From the NCBI GenBank assembly GCA_030527765.1, contig JAUNAE010000044.1, positions 1 through 17,060 of the forward strand: DNA of 17,060 nucleotides, given 5' to 3'. The notes under the pieces are model-generated. The model had not been told where the DNA came from, made no database searches, and saw only the letters and a program-made list of their open reading frames with translations. This DNA comes from Eubacteriales bacterium (GTDB taxonomy: Bacteria; Bacillota_A; Clostridia; Lachnospirales; Lachnospiraceae). Within the stretch, counting starts at the first letter, position 1, and every line of letters begins with the position of its first letter. This document shows, in pieces, positions 1-6,922 of the stretch. Made by a program: the position numbers and the translations under genes.

Positions 1-435
1 ATGCATCTGTTCCTCTACAAGACTCCTCTGGGACTTTCCATCCGTGCGGTGGGTGAGAACAAGAATGCAGCAGAGTCCGTAGGAATCAGTTCCCGCAAAA
101 TGCAGTATATCGCTCTGATTCTGAGTGGTATTCTCTGCTCTCTGGGCGGATATTATCTGTCCGGTGGATATATGAACATGTTTACCAAAGACATGTCCGG
201 TGGACGAGGCTTCATCGCTCTGGCTGCTTCCAGCATGGGTGGTAATACCCCGGTCGGAGGTCTTCTGGTATCTCTGCTCTTTGGTCTGGCTTCTTCTGTT
301 GCCAATGTTATGCAGCTGACCGGTGTGATGCCATACGAGATCATTCTTATGGTGCCGTATCTGACAACTCTGATTGGTCTGGGTGTTTACTATTATATTC
401 AGAAGAAGAAAAAGGAGCGTTTAAGTGGTAAATAA
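1..435 (+). CDS. Nucleoside/simple-sugar ABC transporter permease, C-terminal part (5' end outside window)
   Basis: This is the last 144 residues of an inner-membrane permease of the BmpA/Nup (YufQ-like) nucleoside ABC transporter class, which works with a lipoprotein receptor and an ATPase. Family members are about 300 residues, so the ATG at base 1 is probably an internal Met. The stretch LSIRAVGENKNAAESVGIS (about residues 13-31) is the typical cytoplasmic coupling loop of these permeases. Hydrophobic segments follow at about 33-54, 68-80, 83-103 and 110-131, then a basic tail (KKKKER). The next gene, a nucleoside hydrolase, overlaps its end by 11 bases, so the two are co-transcribed, which favours nucleosides over other sugars as substrate. 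The exact substrate cannot be read from this fragment. Confidence 0.85.
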   Translation: MHLFLYKTPLGLSIRAVGENKNAAESVGISSRKMQYIALILSGILCSLGGYYLSGGYMNMFTKDMSGGRGFIALAASSMGGNTPVGGLLVSLLFGLASSVANVMQLTGVMPYEIILMVPYLTTLIGLGVYYYIQKKKKERLSGK

Positions 436-1384
436 GAGAAAAATTCTTATGGACTGTGATCCGGGAATTGATGACTGTGTCGCCATTGCACTGGCAGCCT
501 CTCACCCGGAAGCTTTTGAAATTCTCGGAGTCACTGCCGTTGCCGGCAATCTGGGACTTCAGACGACCGTGGAAAATGCCCTTCGTATGACGGAATTCTG
601 CGGACTGCACGTTCCGGTGGCAGCAGGTGCTGCCCGTCCGGTTGCGGGACCTGTGAGGGAAGCCTCCGATATCCATGGTGCGAACGGAATCGGCAATGTG
701 AAACTTCCGGATCCGACCAGAAAAGTGGTGGATGACAATGCAGTAATGTTTATGTATAACATCATCATGGGATTGCCGGAAGGGGACAAAGTGACACTGG
801 TTCCGACCGGTCCTCTGACCAACATTGCTCTTCTTCTCCGGGTGTTCCCGGAAGTGGCGGAGCACATTGAGGAGATTGTTCTCATGGGCGGTGCCATGAA
901 TGGAGGAAATGTTACTGCCTCCGCGGAATTCAATATTTATGCGGATCCCGTGGCAGCAGACATTGTGTTCAGCTTTGGACTGCCGATTGTCATGTGCGGT
1001 CTGGATGTAACGAACTTCTGTGGAATCGATCGGGAAACCGCTGATCAGATGGTGAAATCTGAAGGAATTGTGGAGAAAACCGTGGGCGAGATGGTGCAGT
1101 TCTATCTGCACAGCGAAGTTTATGCACAAAGTTCCTATGCTTCCATTCATGATGCAGTTACGTTTATGTACATGCTTCATCCGGAAATTTATGAGAGCAG
1201 TCTCATGCCGGTTCAGGTGGATTGCTCCGAAGGAACCAACCGGGGTATGACGATCTGTGACCAGCGAAGCTGGGCTTACGAAGAAGAGCCGAAGACAAGA
1301 GTGCTTACGAAAGCAGATGGAAAAAAATTCCGGGAATATCTGATTCAGTCTCTTCAGGATCTGGATCAGCGATTGAAGAAATAA
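425..1384 (+). CDS. Nucleoside hydrolase, IunH/RihA-C family
   Basis: The 319-residue protein has the usual family length and would hydrolyse ribonucleosides to base plus ribose in the cytoplasm. The N-terminal metal-binding motif DxDxGxDD is intact (D10, D12, G14, D16, D17 in MDCDPGIDD). The catalytic-site histidine is present as HDAVTF (H242). The substrate-loop segment VTLVPTGPLTNIAL and the following EIVLMGGAMN are typical of the family. It starts with GTG inside the 3' end of the permease gene, with AAGGAG at 412-417 seven bases upstream. An 11-base overlap of this kind suggests translational coupling. The ribose released could be used by the PfkB kinase encoded convergently just downstream. 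Purine versus pyrimidine preference cannot be assigned from sequence alone. Confidence 0.93.
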   Translation: MVNKRKILMDCDPGIDDCVAIALAASHPEAFEILGVTAVAGNLGLQTTVENALRMTEFCGLHVPVAAGAARPVAGPVREASDIHGANGIGNVKLPDPTRKVVDDNAVMFMYNIIMGLPEGDKVTLVPTGPLTNIALLLRVFPEVAEHIEEIVLMGGAMNGGNVTASAEFNIYADPVAADIVFSFGLPIVMCGLDVTNFCGIDRETADQMVKSEGIVEKTVGEMVQFYLHSEVYAQSSYASIHDAVTFMYMLHPEIYESSLMPVQVDCSEGTNRGMTICDQRSWAYEEEPKTRVLTKADGKKFREYLIQSLQDLDQRLKK

Positions 1385-1396
1385 GAGAAAAAAGAA

Positions 1397-1428
1397 AAAA
1401 GGGCAGTCCCGTGCAGGAATGCCCTTTT
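1397..1428. terminator. Bidirectional intrinsic terminator
   Basis: AAAAGGGCA (1397-1405) pairs with TGCCCTTTT (1420-1428) around a 14-base loop. The A-rich left flank and T-rich right flank let it end both the nucleoside hydrolase transcript and the convergent kinase transcript. Confidence 0.85.
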
Positions 1429-1462
1429 GTTTCTCTGGTATGTTTTATGGAGAGACATTTGG

Positions 1463-2383
1463 TCAGGCGGTAAACTTCGGATTCCCCACAGAGAGTTCCC
1501 GGAATTTTTTGTCAGGGAGAAGTGCTCCGGAAGTTGCAACGACCGCAGCGGACACCTGATTGGCTTTTGCAATGGCGGTTTCGAGATCGTCTCCCTTCTG
1601 AAGGCAGGCGATGACAGCGCCGATGTGGGAATCTCCTGCACCGATGGTATCTACCGGAGATACTGGGATGGACGGGAGAAGATTTTCTTTTGATCCGTCG
1701 TAATAGAAACAGCCCTGTTCTCCGAGAGTGACAATGACCGTATTGTGTGTCAGGTTGTAGAGCCAGTGGGCAGCAGAAGAAACATCTGTGCAGCCGCTGA
1801 CGGTGAGAGCTTCCGTCTCATTCAGGTGAAGAACCGGGGAGAGGCGGTAAAGTCGCTCCAGTAGTTCAGGGGAGATGACATTCAGGCGTGGCCCCGGAGC
1901 GAAGAAAATGCGAAGCCATGGATGTGCTTCCAGAAAATCAACAATTACCGGGCCTGTGGTTTCTTCGATTTCGAGACCGCAGATGTAGACGGCATCGAAT
2001 TCGGAGAGATCCAGAAGATCAAACCATTCTTTCCGGAAAAGGTATTCGGCACCGTGATAGCAGATGAAGGTTCGCTCGCCGGTGTTTTCTACGAAGCAGT
2101 AGCAGCAGCCATTGTCCTGATCCGGTGTTGGAATCGGAGTGGTGATTCCCCGGGATGCCAGATTGTCCCGGACGAATTGGCCGTAGGCACCGGTTCCTAC
2201 AGGAGAGAAGAGTACGTAGGGTACTTCGAAGTGACGGATTGAGTCAGATACGTTGTAGGCACAGCCTCCGAGGGACATGTGCTGACTTTTTACATGGACG
2301 TCTTCTCCGGTGCGGGGAAGGTGATCCACGAGATTTACGATTACATCCACGACAGTGGAACCAATAACGAGAACTTTTTTCAT
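1463..2383 (-). CDS. PfkB/ribokinase-family carbohydrate or nucleoside kinase
   Basis: This 306-residue cytoplasmic kinase is of normal PfkB-family length. The second PfkB signature is clear as DTIGAGDSHIGA, with catalytic base D251 and the GAGD anion hole. The N-terminal GG hinge (G39-G40, followed by AYNVSDSIRHF) and an NxxE-type motif (N188-E191 in LNETE) are also present. It would phosphorylate a sugar or nucleoside with ATP. Next to a nucleoside hydrolase, a ribokinase role or phosphorylation of a nucleoside such as pseudouridine is plausible, but no residue I can point to settles it. The start has AAAGGAG (plus-strand 2390-2396) at good spacing. A good promoter lies just upstream, so it is its own transcription unit, convergent to the hydrolase and divergent from the amidohydrolase operon. 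Four cysteines occur in the lid region near residues 93-108 (NGCCYCF and FIC), an unusual density. Confidence 0.9.
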   Translation of the reverse strand: MKKVLVIGSTVVDVIVNLVDHLPRTGEDVHVKSQHMSLGGCAYNVSDSIRHFEVPYVLFSPVGTGAYGQFVRDNLASRGITTPIPTPDQDNGCCYCFVENTGERTFICYHGAEYLFRKEWFDLLDLSEFDAVYICGLEIEETTGPVIVDFLEAHPWLRIFFAPGPRLNVISPELLERLYRLSPVLHLNETEALTVSGCTDVSSAAHWLYNLTHNTVIVTLGEQGCFYYDGSKENLLPSIPVSPVDTIGAGDSHIGAVIACLQKGDDLETAIAKANQVSAAVVATSGALLPDKKFRELSVGNPKFTA

Positions 2384-2410
2384 GAGAAGCTCCTTTCTGA
2401 GAATGAGTTT

Positions 2411-2439
2411 ATGCTATCACAGGTTGATTGTGTTGGCAA
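2411..2439 (-). promoter_or_regulatory. Predicted sigma-A promoter of the PfkB kinase
   Basis: Read on the minus strand, TTGCCA (2434-2439, 5/6 match to TTGACA) is followed after 17 bases by TAGCAT (2411-2416), with an extended TG one base before the -10. Transcription would start about 20 bases before the ATG, leaving room for the ribosome binding site. Confidence 0.6.
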
Positions 2440-2479
2440 ATCTTCATTGTTCATCACTGTGTATTGAATTGAGAATGCG

Positions 2480-2578
2480 GACGTGATGATCAAGTGAAGA
2501 ATGCAGCGACGACATGCTGCGTTTCCTGTGCGCTGCAGTCGGCTATATACAAAGATTTGAACAAACTCGCTCTGCGAG
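2480..2578. repeat. Intergenic direct repeat, copy 1
   Basis: Starts with GACGTGATGATCAAGTGAAG and runs through GCGCTGCAGTCGG, a shortened AT-rich core and ACAAACTCGC. The same order of motifs recurs at 2693-2789. The first 25 bases are identical; the rest differs at scattered positions with one 2-base indel. This copy continues into a nested hairpin (2550-2601). Read on the minus strand it resembles non-coding interspersed elements of clostridial genomes, but family membership is inference. Confidence 0.75.
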
Positions 2579-2601
2579 CTCAGACAGTGTTCAAATCTTT
2601 G
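2550..2601. repeat. Nested inverted repeat
   Basis: CAAAGATTTGAAC (2550-2562) and GTTCAAATCTTTG (2589-2601) are perfect 13-base complements. Between them CTCGC (2566-2570) pairs with GCGAG (2574-2578). Outside, GCTGCAG (2532-2538) can pair with CTGCAGC (2609-2615). There is no T-tract, so it is not a classical terminator. Confidence 0.8.
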
Positions 2602-2675
2602 TGCCATCCTGCAGCTTACGACGGAAGCCTCGCAATTGTCTTGCTTGCATTGCTTCACTGCTCATCCCTGTGTCG

Positions 2676-2689
2676 TTGTCAAATGACAA
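2676..2689. repeat. Short palindrome TTGTCA-AA-TGACAA
   Basis: Six-base perfect arms (2676-2681 and 2684-2689) around AA, between the two copies of the direct repeat. It could be an operator or part of the repeat element; nothing in the sequence decides. Confidence 0.4.
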
Positions 2690-2692
2690 TAA

Positions 2693-2789
2693 GACGTGAT
2701 GATCAAGTGAAGAATGCTGTGGAGCCATGCGGCGTTTTGGGCGCTGCAGTCGGCGATATGCATAGATTTGGACAAACTCGCGCTGGGAG
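2693..2789. repeat. Intergenic direct repeat, copy 2
   Basis: Second copy of the element at 2480-2578, offset 211-213 bases. It ends about 23 bases before the amidohydrolase start, so the repeat sits in that operon's promoter and leader zone. Within it, TGGACA (2769-2774) and TATGAT (2791-2796) with a 16-base spacer look like a promoter, but the predicted start site would fall inside the ribosome binding site. Confidence 0.75.
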
Positions 2790-2812
2790 ATATGATGAAG
2801 GAAAGGGATAAG

Positions 2813-4126
2813 ATGAGTAAGATTACAGTTTTTAGAAATGTCTCTGTCTTGACGGAGGATGCTGAGCATCTGATGAATCAGGATGTCTGGGTGAGGGACG
2901 GGAAGATCGCGGTGATCGGTCCTGCAGGGGATTATAAGCCTGCTTCCCCGGAAGAGGAGGCTGCGGAGACGATTGAGGGAAAAGGAATGTTCCTGAGTCC
3001 GGGTATTCCGAACCTTCATGTTCATGCGGCTATGAATATTTTTAAGGGAATTGCGGAGGATGTTACCGCGGATACCTGGTTTAATGAGATGATCTGGCCG
3101 TATGAGAGTAAGATGACCAAGGAGGATGCTTATGTGGGCACTCTTCTGGGAATCTGTGAGATGATTAATAATGGTGTCACAGCGATGGCAGATCATTATT
3201 TTTATGAAGATGAGGTTATGCAGGCTGTGCTTGAGACCGGGATCAGGGGTGATCTGGCACCGACGGTGTTCGGTATGACTCCGGATTATAAGGAACGTCT
3301 TGCCAAGGTCACAGAATTCATTAAGCAGCATAAGGGTGAATCGGACCTGGTTGCTTTCCACATGGGACCTCATGCGGGATATACTTGTCCGGATCCGACG
3401 CTTGGTGAGATTATTGATACGGCGAAATCTCTGGAACTTCCGATTCATCTTCATGTATCTGAAGAAGAGGCTCAGGTTATTAAGGCAAAGGAATTGTCCG
3501 GAAGAACTCCTTTCCAGGTACTCCATGATGCAGGCGGATTTGACTGCAAGGTTCTGATTGGCCATGGACTTTGGATTGAAGAAGATGACTTGAAGTATCT
3601 GAAAGAGGATACCTGGTTTGCATTCTGTCCGAAGACTTATATGAAGCTTGCTTCCGGTCAGGGTGGTTTCTTCAAATACAATTCTAAATTCCATTATGGA
3701 TTTGGTACGGATGGTGCGGCAAGTTCCAATACGCTGAATCCTGTGGAGCAGGCAAGACTTCTTGCACTCCTCGGAAAGTATCAGGATATGGATGCTTCCG
3801 CTTATGATGCGGCTGCGATCTGGAAGCACCTTATGGGAGGACATGATGCTTTGGGATTTGGTGCAGGTAAGATGAAGGTGGGAGCGCCGGCTGACCTGGT
3901 TCTCTGGAATCTCCACACACCGGATACCTTCCCGTATTACAATCCGATTACTGCCATTCTTTACAGCAGTAACAGTTCCAACGTCCGTTATACGATGGTC
4001 GGAGGAGAGTTTTTGAAATATGACGGACAGCTTCGCATGAATACAGAGGAACTGTATGGCCATGCCGCTGAGCTTCAGAGAGCGCTTCTTGCCAGAGGCA
4101 AGGGCAAGGCGGAGATGTTCTATTAA
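2813..4126 (+). CDS. Amidohydrolase, TRZ/ATZ (MTA/SAH/adenosine deaminase-like) family
   Basis: The 437-residue metal-dependent hydrolase has a TIM barrel flanked by a composite N/C-terminal beta domain. The metal-ligand HxH is H69/H71 in PNLHVHAA. Further active-site segments are HLHVSEEE (about 212-219), IGHGLWIEE (H251) and FGTDGAASSN (D300), so all expected ligands are present. The family deaminates adenosine-like purines, S-adenosylhomocysteine, methylthioadenosine, guanine or triazines. As first gene of an operon with deoB and deoD, a purine nucleoside or related aminopurine substrate is the best inference. I chose ATG 2813 because AAAGGG at 2802-2807 precedes it and MSKITVFRNV is a normal family start. 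A longer reading from 2714 would run back through the repeat. The gap to deoB is 16 bases. Confidence 0.88.
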   Translation: MSKITVFRNVSVLTEDAEHLMNQDVWVRDGKIAVIGPAGDYKPASPEEEAAETIEGKGMFLSPGIPNLHVHAAMNIFKGIAEDVTADTWFNEMIWPYESKMTKEDAYVGTLLGICEMINNGVTAMADHYFYEDEVMQAVLETGIRGDLAPTVFGMTPDYKERLAKVTEFIKQHKGESDLVAFHMGPHAGYTCPDPTLGEIIDTAKSLELPIHLHVSEEEAQVIKAKELSGRTPFQVLHDAGGFDCKVLIGHGLWIEEDDLKYLKEDTWFAFCPKTYMKLASGQGGFFKYNSKFHYGFGTDGAASSNTLNPVEQARLLALLGKYQDMDASAYDAAAIWKHLMGGHDALGFGAGKMKVGAPADLVLWNLHTPDTFPYYNPITAILYSSNSSNVRYTMVGGEFLKYDGQLRMNTEELYGHAAELQRALLARGKGKAEMFY

Positions 4127-4142
4127 AACTGGAGGAAATATT

Positions 4143-5321
4143 GTGAAAGCAAAAAGAGTATTTATTATCGTTCTGGACAGCTACGGTATCGGATACGAAC
4201 CGGATGCTGACAAATTCGGAGATGTTGGGGCAAACACCCTGGCTTCTATTGTGAAGTCTCCGAAATATGACACCCCGAATATGAAAAAGATGGGTCTTTT
4301 CAATATTGAAGGAGTGGATTGCGCAGAAGGCGTTGAGAGCCCGATCGCTTCTTTTGCCAGAATGAGAGAGAGTTCTATGGGTAAGGACACAACCATCGGA
4401 CATTGGGAAATTGCCGGAGTGATTTCTCCGGAACCACTTCCAACGTATCCGGATGGTTTTCCGGAGGAAGTGCTGGAGCCTCTTCGCAAGGTGACCGGAC
4501 GTGACATTCTCTGCAACAAGCCTTATTCCGGAACGGATGTTATCCGTGATTTTGGTGAGGAGCAGATGAAGACCGGCGCTCTTATCGTGTATACTTCTGC
4601 GGACAGTGTGTTCCAGATTGCAGCAAACGAGGATGTGATTCCGCTGGAGTCTCTTTATCAGTATTGCCATGATGCAAGAGAGATTCTGAAGGGCAAACAT
4701 GGTGTAGGCCGTGTCATCGCAAGACCGTTTGTTGGTGATAAGGCGGACAACTTTACCCGTACACCACATCGCCATGATTATTCTCTTCTGCCGCCGAAGA
4801 CAACGATGCTGGACCGCCTTGTTGAGGCAGGTCTGGATACCATCGGCGTTGGAAAAATCTATGATATTTTTGCCGGCAAAAATGTGCAGCAGACAACATC
4901 TATCGTGAACAACGAGGATGGTATGAACAAGACTCTTGAGATCATGGATCAGGATTTCACAGGTCTGTGTTTTGTAAACCTGGTTGATTTCGATATGCTT
5001 TATGGACATCGAAACAACGTGGATGGTTATGCAAATGCAGCGACTGTTTTTGACAGACAGCTGGGTGAGTTCATGGAAAAAATGAAAGAGGATGACGTGC
5101 TGATCATCACTGCTGACCATGGATGTGATCCGGGATTCGTACAGAGTACCGATCATTCCAGAGAATATACACCGATGCTCATGTACGGTGCACCGATCAA
5201 AGCCGGTGTGGATCTGAAAACCCGACCGACTTTCGCAGACATTGCGGCTACGGTACTGGATGTGTTTGATCTGGAAGGCGGCATTGACGGAACAAGTTTC
5301 TTGCCGGAAGTGCTGAAATAA
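4143..5321 (+). CDS. deoB: Phosphopentomutase
   Basis: This protein interconverts ribose-1-phosphate (or deoxyribose-1-phosphate) and the 5-phosphate in the cytoplasm, linking nucleoside phosphorolysis to the pentose phosphate pathway. At 392 residues it matches the family length. It belongs to the alkaline phosphatase-like superfamily: the metal site begins with LDSYGIG near the N-terminus, the catalytic threonine segment is GKDTTIGHWE (T83/T84), and YTSADSVFQIAANED, DKADNFTRTPHRHDYS and TADHGCDPG supply further metal and substrate residues. The start is GTG at 4143 with GGAGG at 4131-4135; no better in-frame ATG has a ribosome binding site. It lies between the amidohydrolase (16-base gap) and deoD (28-base gap), a single operon. 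Confidence 0.97.
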   Translation: MKAKRVFIIVLDSYGIGYEPDADKFGDVGANTLASIVKSPKYDTPNMKKMGLFNIEGVDCAEGVESPIASFARMRESSMGKDTTIGHWEIAGVISPEPLPTYPDGFPEEVLEPLRKVTGRDILCNKPYSGTDVIRDFGEEQMKTGALIVYTSADSVFQIAANEDVIPLESLYQYCHDAREILKGKHGVGRVIARPFVGDKADNFTRTPHRHDYSLLPPKTTMLDRLVEAGLDTIGVGKIYDIFAGKNVQQTTSIVNNEDGMNKTLEIMDQDFTGLCFVNLVDFDMLYGHRNNVDGYANAATVFDRQLGEFMEKMKEDDVLIITADHGCDPGFVQSTDHSREYTPMLMYGAPIKAGVDLKTRPTFADIAATVLDVFDLEGGIDGTSFLPEVLK

Positions 5322-5349
5322 TAAAAAAATTGAAAGGAAGGTAATACAT

Positions 5350-6054
5350 ATGTCAATTCCAACACCACACATTACTGCAAAACTCGGAGATATCGCAAAG
5401 AAAGTTCTGATGCCGGGAGATCCTCTTCGTGCACAGTTCATCGCTGAGAATTATCTTGAGAATCCGGTATGCTTCAACACCATCCGAGGCATGCTTGGAT
5501 ACACCGGAACCTACAAGGGCAAACCGGTATCTGTTATGGGAAGCGGTATGGGAATGCCATCCATCGGAATCTACAGCTACGAGCTGTACAACTTCTATGA
5601 GGTAGATGAGATCATCCGTATCGGATCTGCCGGAGCTCTGCAGGATGACATCAATGTAATGGATATCGTTCTTGCACAGGCTGCATGCACAGATTCCAAT
5701 TATGGCGCACAGTTCAATCTGCCGGGAACTTTTGCACCGATCTCCAGCTTCGAGCTTCTTTCCAGAGCTGTTGAAGTTGCAAAAGAGCAGGGAACTCCGG
5801 TTCACGTAGGAAACGTTGTTTCTCATGATGCATTCTACAGTGATGATCCGACCGTTCCGGAGTCCTGGAGAAAGATGGGCGTTCTCTGTGCTGAGATGGA
5901 GTGCGCAGGTCTCTTTATGAATGCTGCAAGAGCAGGCAAAAAAGCACTTGGTATTCTGACCATTTCTGATCATATGTTCCGCGAGGAAGCAATTTCCGCA
6001 GAAGAGAGACAGACGACTTTCCGCAAGATGATGGAACTGGCTCTGGAGATCTGA
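5350..6054 (+). CDS. deoD: Purine nucleoside phosphorylase, DeoD (hexameric) type
   Basis: It cleaves purine (deoxy)ribonucleosides with phosphate to base plus (deoxy)ribose-1-phosphate, the substrate of the neighbouring phosphopentomutase. The length, 234 residues, is that of the hexameric DeoD class. Visible motifs: phosphate-binding MPGDPLRAQFIAE near residues 20-32, GSGMGMPSIGIYSYELY, RIGSAGAL, the ribose-binding EMECAGLF, and TISDHMF with the general-acid Asp that lets the DeoD class handle adenosine as well as inosine and guanosine. AAAGGAAGG at 5333-5341 gives a good ribosome binding site. It is the last gene of the amidohydrolase-deoB-deoD operon; a terminator follows about 120 bases later. 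Confidence 0.97.
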   Translation: MSIPTPHITAKLGDIAKKVLMPGDPLRAQFIAENYLENPVCFNTIRGMLGYTGTYKGKPVSVMGSGMGMPSIGIYSYELYNFYEVDEIIRIGSAGALQDDINVMDIVLAQAACTDSNYGAQFNLPGTFAPISSFELLSRAVEVAKEQGTPVHVGNVVSHDAFYSDDPTVPESWRKMGVLCAEMECAGLFMNAARAGKKALGILTISDHMFREEAISAEERQTTFRKMMELALEI

Positions 6055-6082
6055 TGGGAAGAGAAGTGGACATTGGCGGTCC

Positions 6083-6118
6083 GCTATGTTAATTGCTCAT
6101 GAACGCAAGTAACGGAGC
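6083..6118. repeat. Imperfect inverted repeat downstream of deoD
   Basis: GCTATGTTAATTGC (6083-6096) and GCAAGTAACGGAGC (6105-6118) pair at 11 of 14 positions around TCATGAAC. No T-tract follows. It may be a 3' UTR processing or protective hairpin or part of a dispersed repeat. Confidence 0.5.
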
Positions 6119-6127
6119 AGTCTGTGT

Positions 6128-6143
6128 TCAAACGATCGTTTGA
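6128..6143. promoter_or_regulatory. Perfect 16-base palindrome, candidate operator
   Basis: TCAAACGATCGTTTGA is fully self-complementary, the form expected for a homodimeric repressor site. Its right end overlaps TTGATG (6140-6145), which is 17 bases from TATATA (6163-6168), a promoter-like pair just before the terminator. No regulator can be named. Confidence 0.45.
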
Positions 6144-6174
6144 TGATAGAATTTTGTAGAATTATATACAAATA

Positions 6175-6217
6175 AAAAAGGCTGTATGGAAATCTTGGGT
6201 TTCCATGCAGCCTTTTT
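6175..6217 (+). terminator. Intrinsic terminator of the amidohydrolase-deoB-deoD operon
   Basis: GGCTGTATGGAAA (6180-6192) pairs with TTTCCATGCAGCC (6200-6212), 13 pairs with a single G-U, loop TCTTGGG, followed by TTTTT. An A-run upstream makes it potentially bidirectional. Confidence 0.92.
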
Positions 6218-6255
6218 GTTGTTACGTAGTGTTTCTGTGAGATGCGATCTTTTCA

Positions 6256-6288
6256 GAACATTTTTTGTTCACATTCACATGTTATAAT
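6256..6288 (+). promoter_or_regulatory. Extended -10 promoter of the alarmone synthetase/two-component operon
   Basis: TATAAT at 6283-6288 is a perfect -10 preceded by TG one base upstream (6280-6281). The -35 region is poor, as is common for extended -10 promoters. The dyad GAACA-TTTTT-TGTTC (6256-6270) covers the -35 zone and could be a regulator site. The start would fall near 6295, about 28 bases before the chosen ATG. Confidence 0.65.
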
Positions 6289-6322
6289 AACAAAAAAAGC
6301 ATTATGTAAAGGAATGGACAGT

Positions 6323-6922
6323 ATGGGACAGGAAAGTATTTACGGAGATCAGTTTCCGGAACTTGAAAAGATCAGAATTCGAATACAAACAAAAATTGAT
6401 GAACTGCGTTCCTCTATGAAAAAAACATACGGGCTGGATCCGGTGGAACACTGTCTGTCAAGAATTAAAGCAGAGGACAGCATGAGAGAGAAGTGCCGGA
6501 GAAAGGGACTTCCGGAAACGACGGAGTCCGCTCTTCAAAAAATTCATGATGCCATTGGATTTCGCATTGTATGCACCTTTTTGGATGATATCTATGTGAT
6601 TCGAGATTATCTCAAGGAGATCGAAGGGGTCGAGGTTATTGAGGAGAAGGATTACATTCGTCATGTGAAACCGAATGGTTACCGGAGTTATCATATGATT
6701 CTTCTGGTTGACGGCCGGCATTATGTGGAAATTCAGCTTCGTACGATTTCCATGGACACCTGGGCTGCTCTGGAACATCATTTGAAATACAAGAAAAAAA
6801 TTCGAGGCAATGAGGATCTGATCGTAGCAGAACTGAAGCGGTGTGCAAATACTCTTGCATCCACGGATATTTCCATGCAGGCGATTAAACAGATGATTTT
6901 TGATGAGGGAGAAGAAGAATGA
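6323..6922 (+). CDS. Small alarmone synthetase (RelQ-like GTP pyrophosphokinase)
   Basis: This 199-residue cytoplasmic enzyme transfers pyrophosphate from ATP to GTP or GDP to make (p)ppGpp, a stringent-response alarmone. It has only the RelA/SpoT synthetase domain, with no HD hydrolase, TGS or ACT domains, hence a small alarmone synthetase. Key segments: SRIKAEDS (about 46-53), HDAIGFRIVC with D76 and R81, the G-loop NGYRSYHM (Y120, Y123), EIQLRT (136-141) and WAALEHHLKY (147-156). The start is ATG 6323, nine bases after AAAGGA (6308-6313); ATG 6314 lies too close to that site, and a start at 6242 would precede the promoter. Its stop overlaps the response regulator start (ATGA), so the two are translationally coupled. 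A feedback or regulatory link to the two-component system is inference. Confidence 0.92.
   Translation: MGQESIYGDQFPELEKIRIRIQTKIDELRSSMKKTYGLDPVEHCLSRIKAEDSMREKCRRKGLPETTESALQKIHDAIGFRIVCTFLDDIYVIRDYLKEIEGVEVIEEKDYIRHVKPNGYRSYHMILLVDGRHYVEIQLRTISMDTWAALEHHLKYKKKIRGNEDLIVAELKRCANTLASTDISMQAIKQMIFDEGEEE

Noticed and set aside
2769..2796. Promoter TGGACA/TATGAT right before the amidohydrolase
   Set aside because: The boxes are good, but the predicted start near 2803 would remove part of the ribosome binding site, so I did not list it as a separate feature.
2384..2812. Purine riboswitch before the salvage operon
   Set aside because: The conserved loop-loop and junction sequences of the purine aptamer are not present; the structure here belongs to the direct and inverted repeats.
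2591..4063. Long 490-codon minus-strand open frame
   Set aside because: It lies antisense to the amidohydrolase, whose motifs are intact, and continues into the repeat region. Its translation is Arg/His/Ser-rich with no domain, as expected for a shadow frame.
3948..5441. Long 497-codon minus-strand open frame
   Set aside because: Antisense to deoB and parts of its neighbours; composition is typical of a shadow frame and it spans gene boundaries without a ribosome binding site.
6256..6270. LexA (SOS) box in the alarmone operon promoter
   Set aside because: GAAC and GTTC half-sites are separated by seven bases instead of the four of the Gram-positive LexA consensus.
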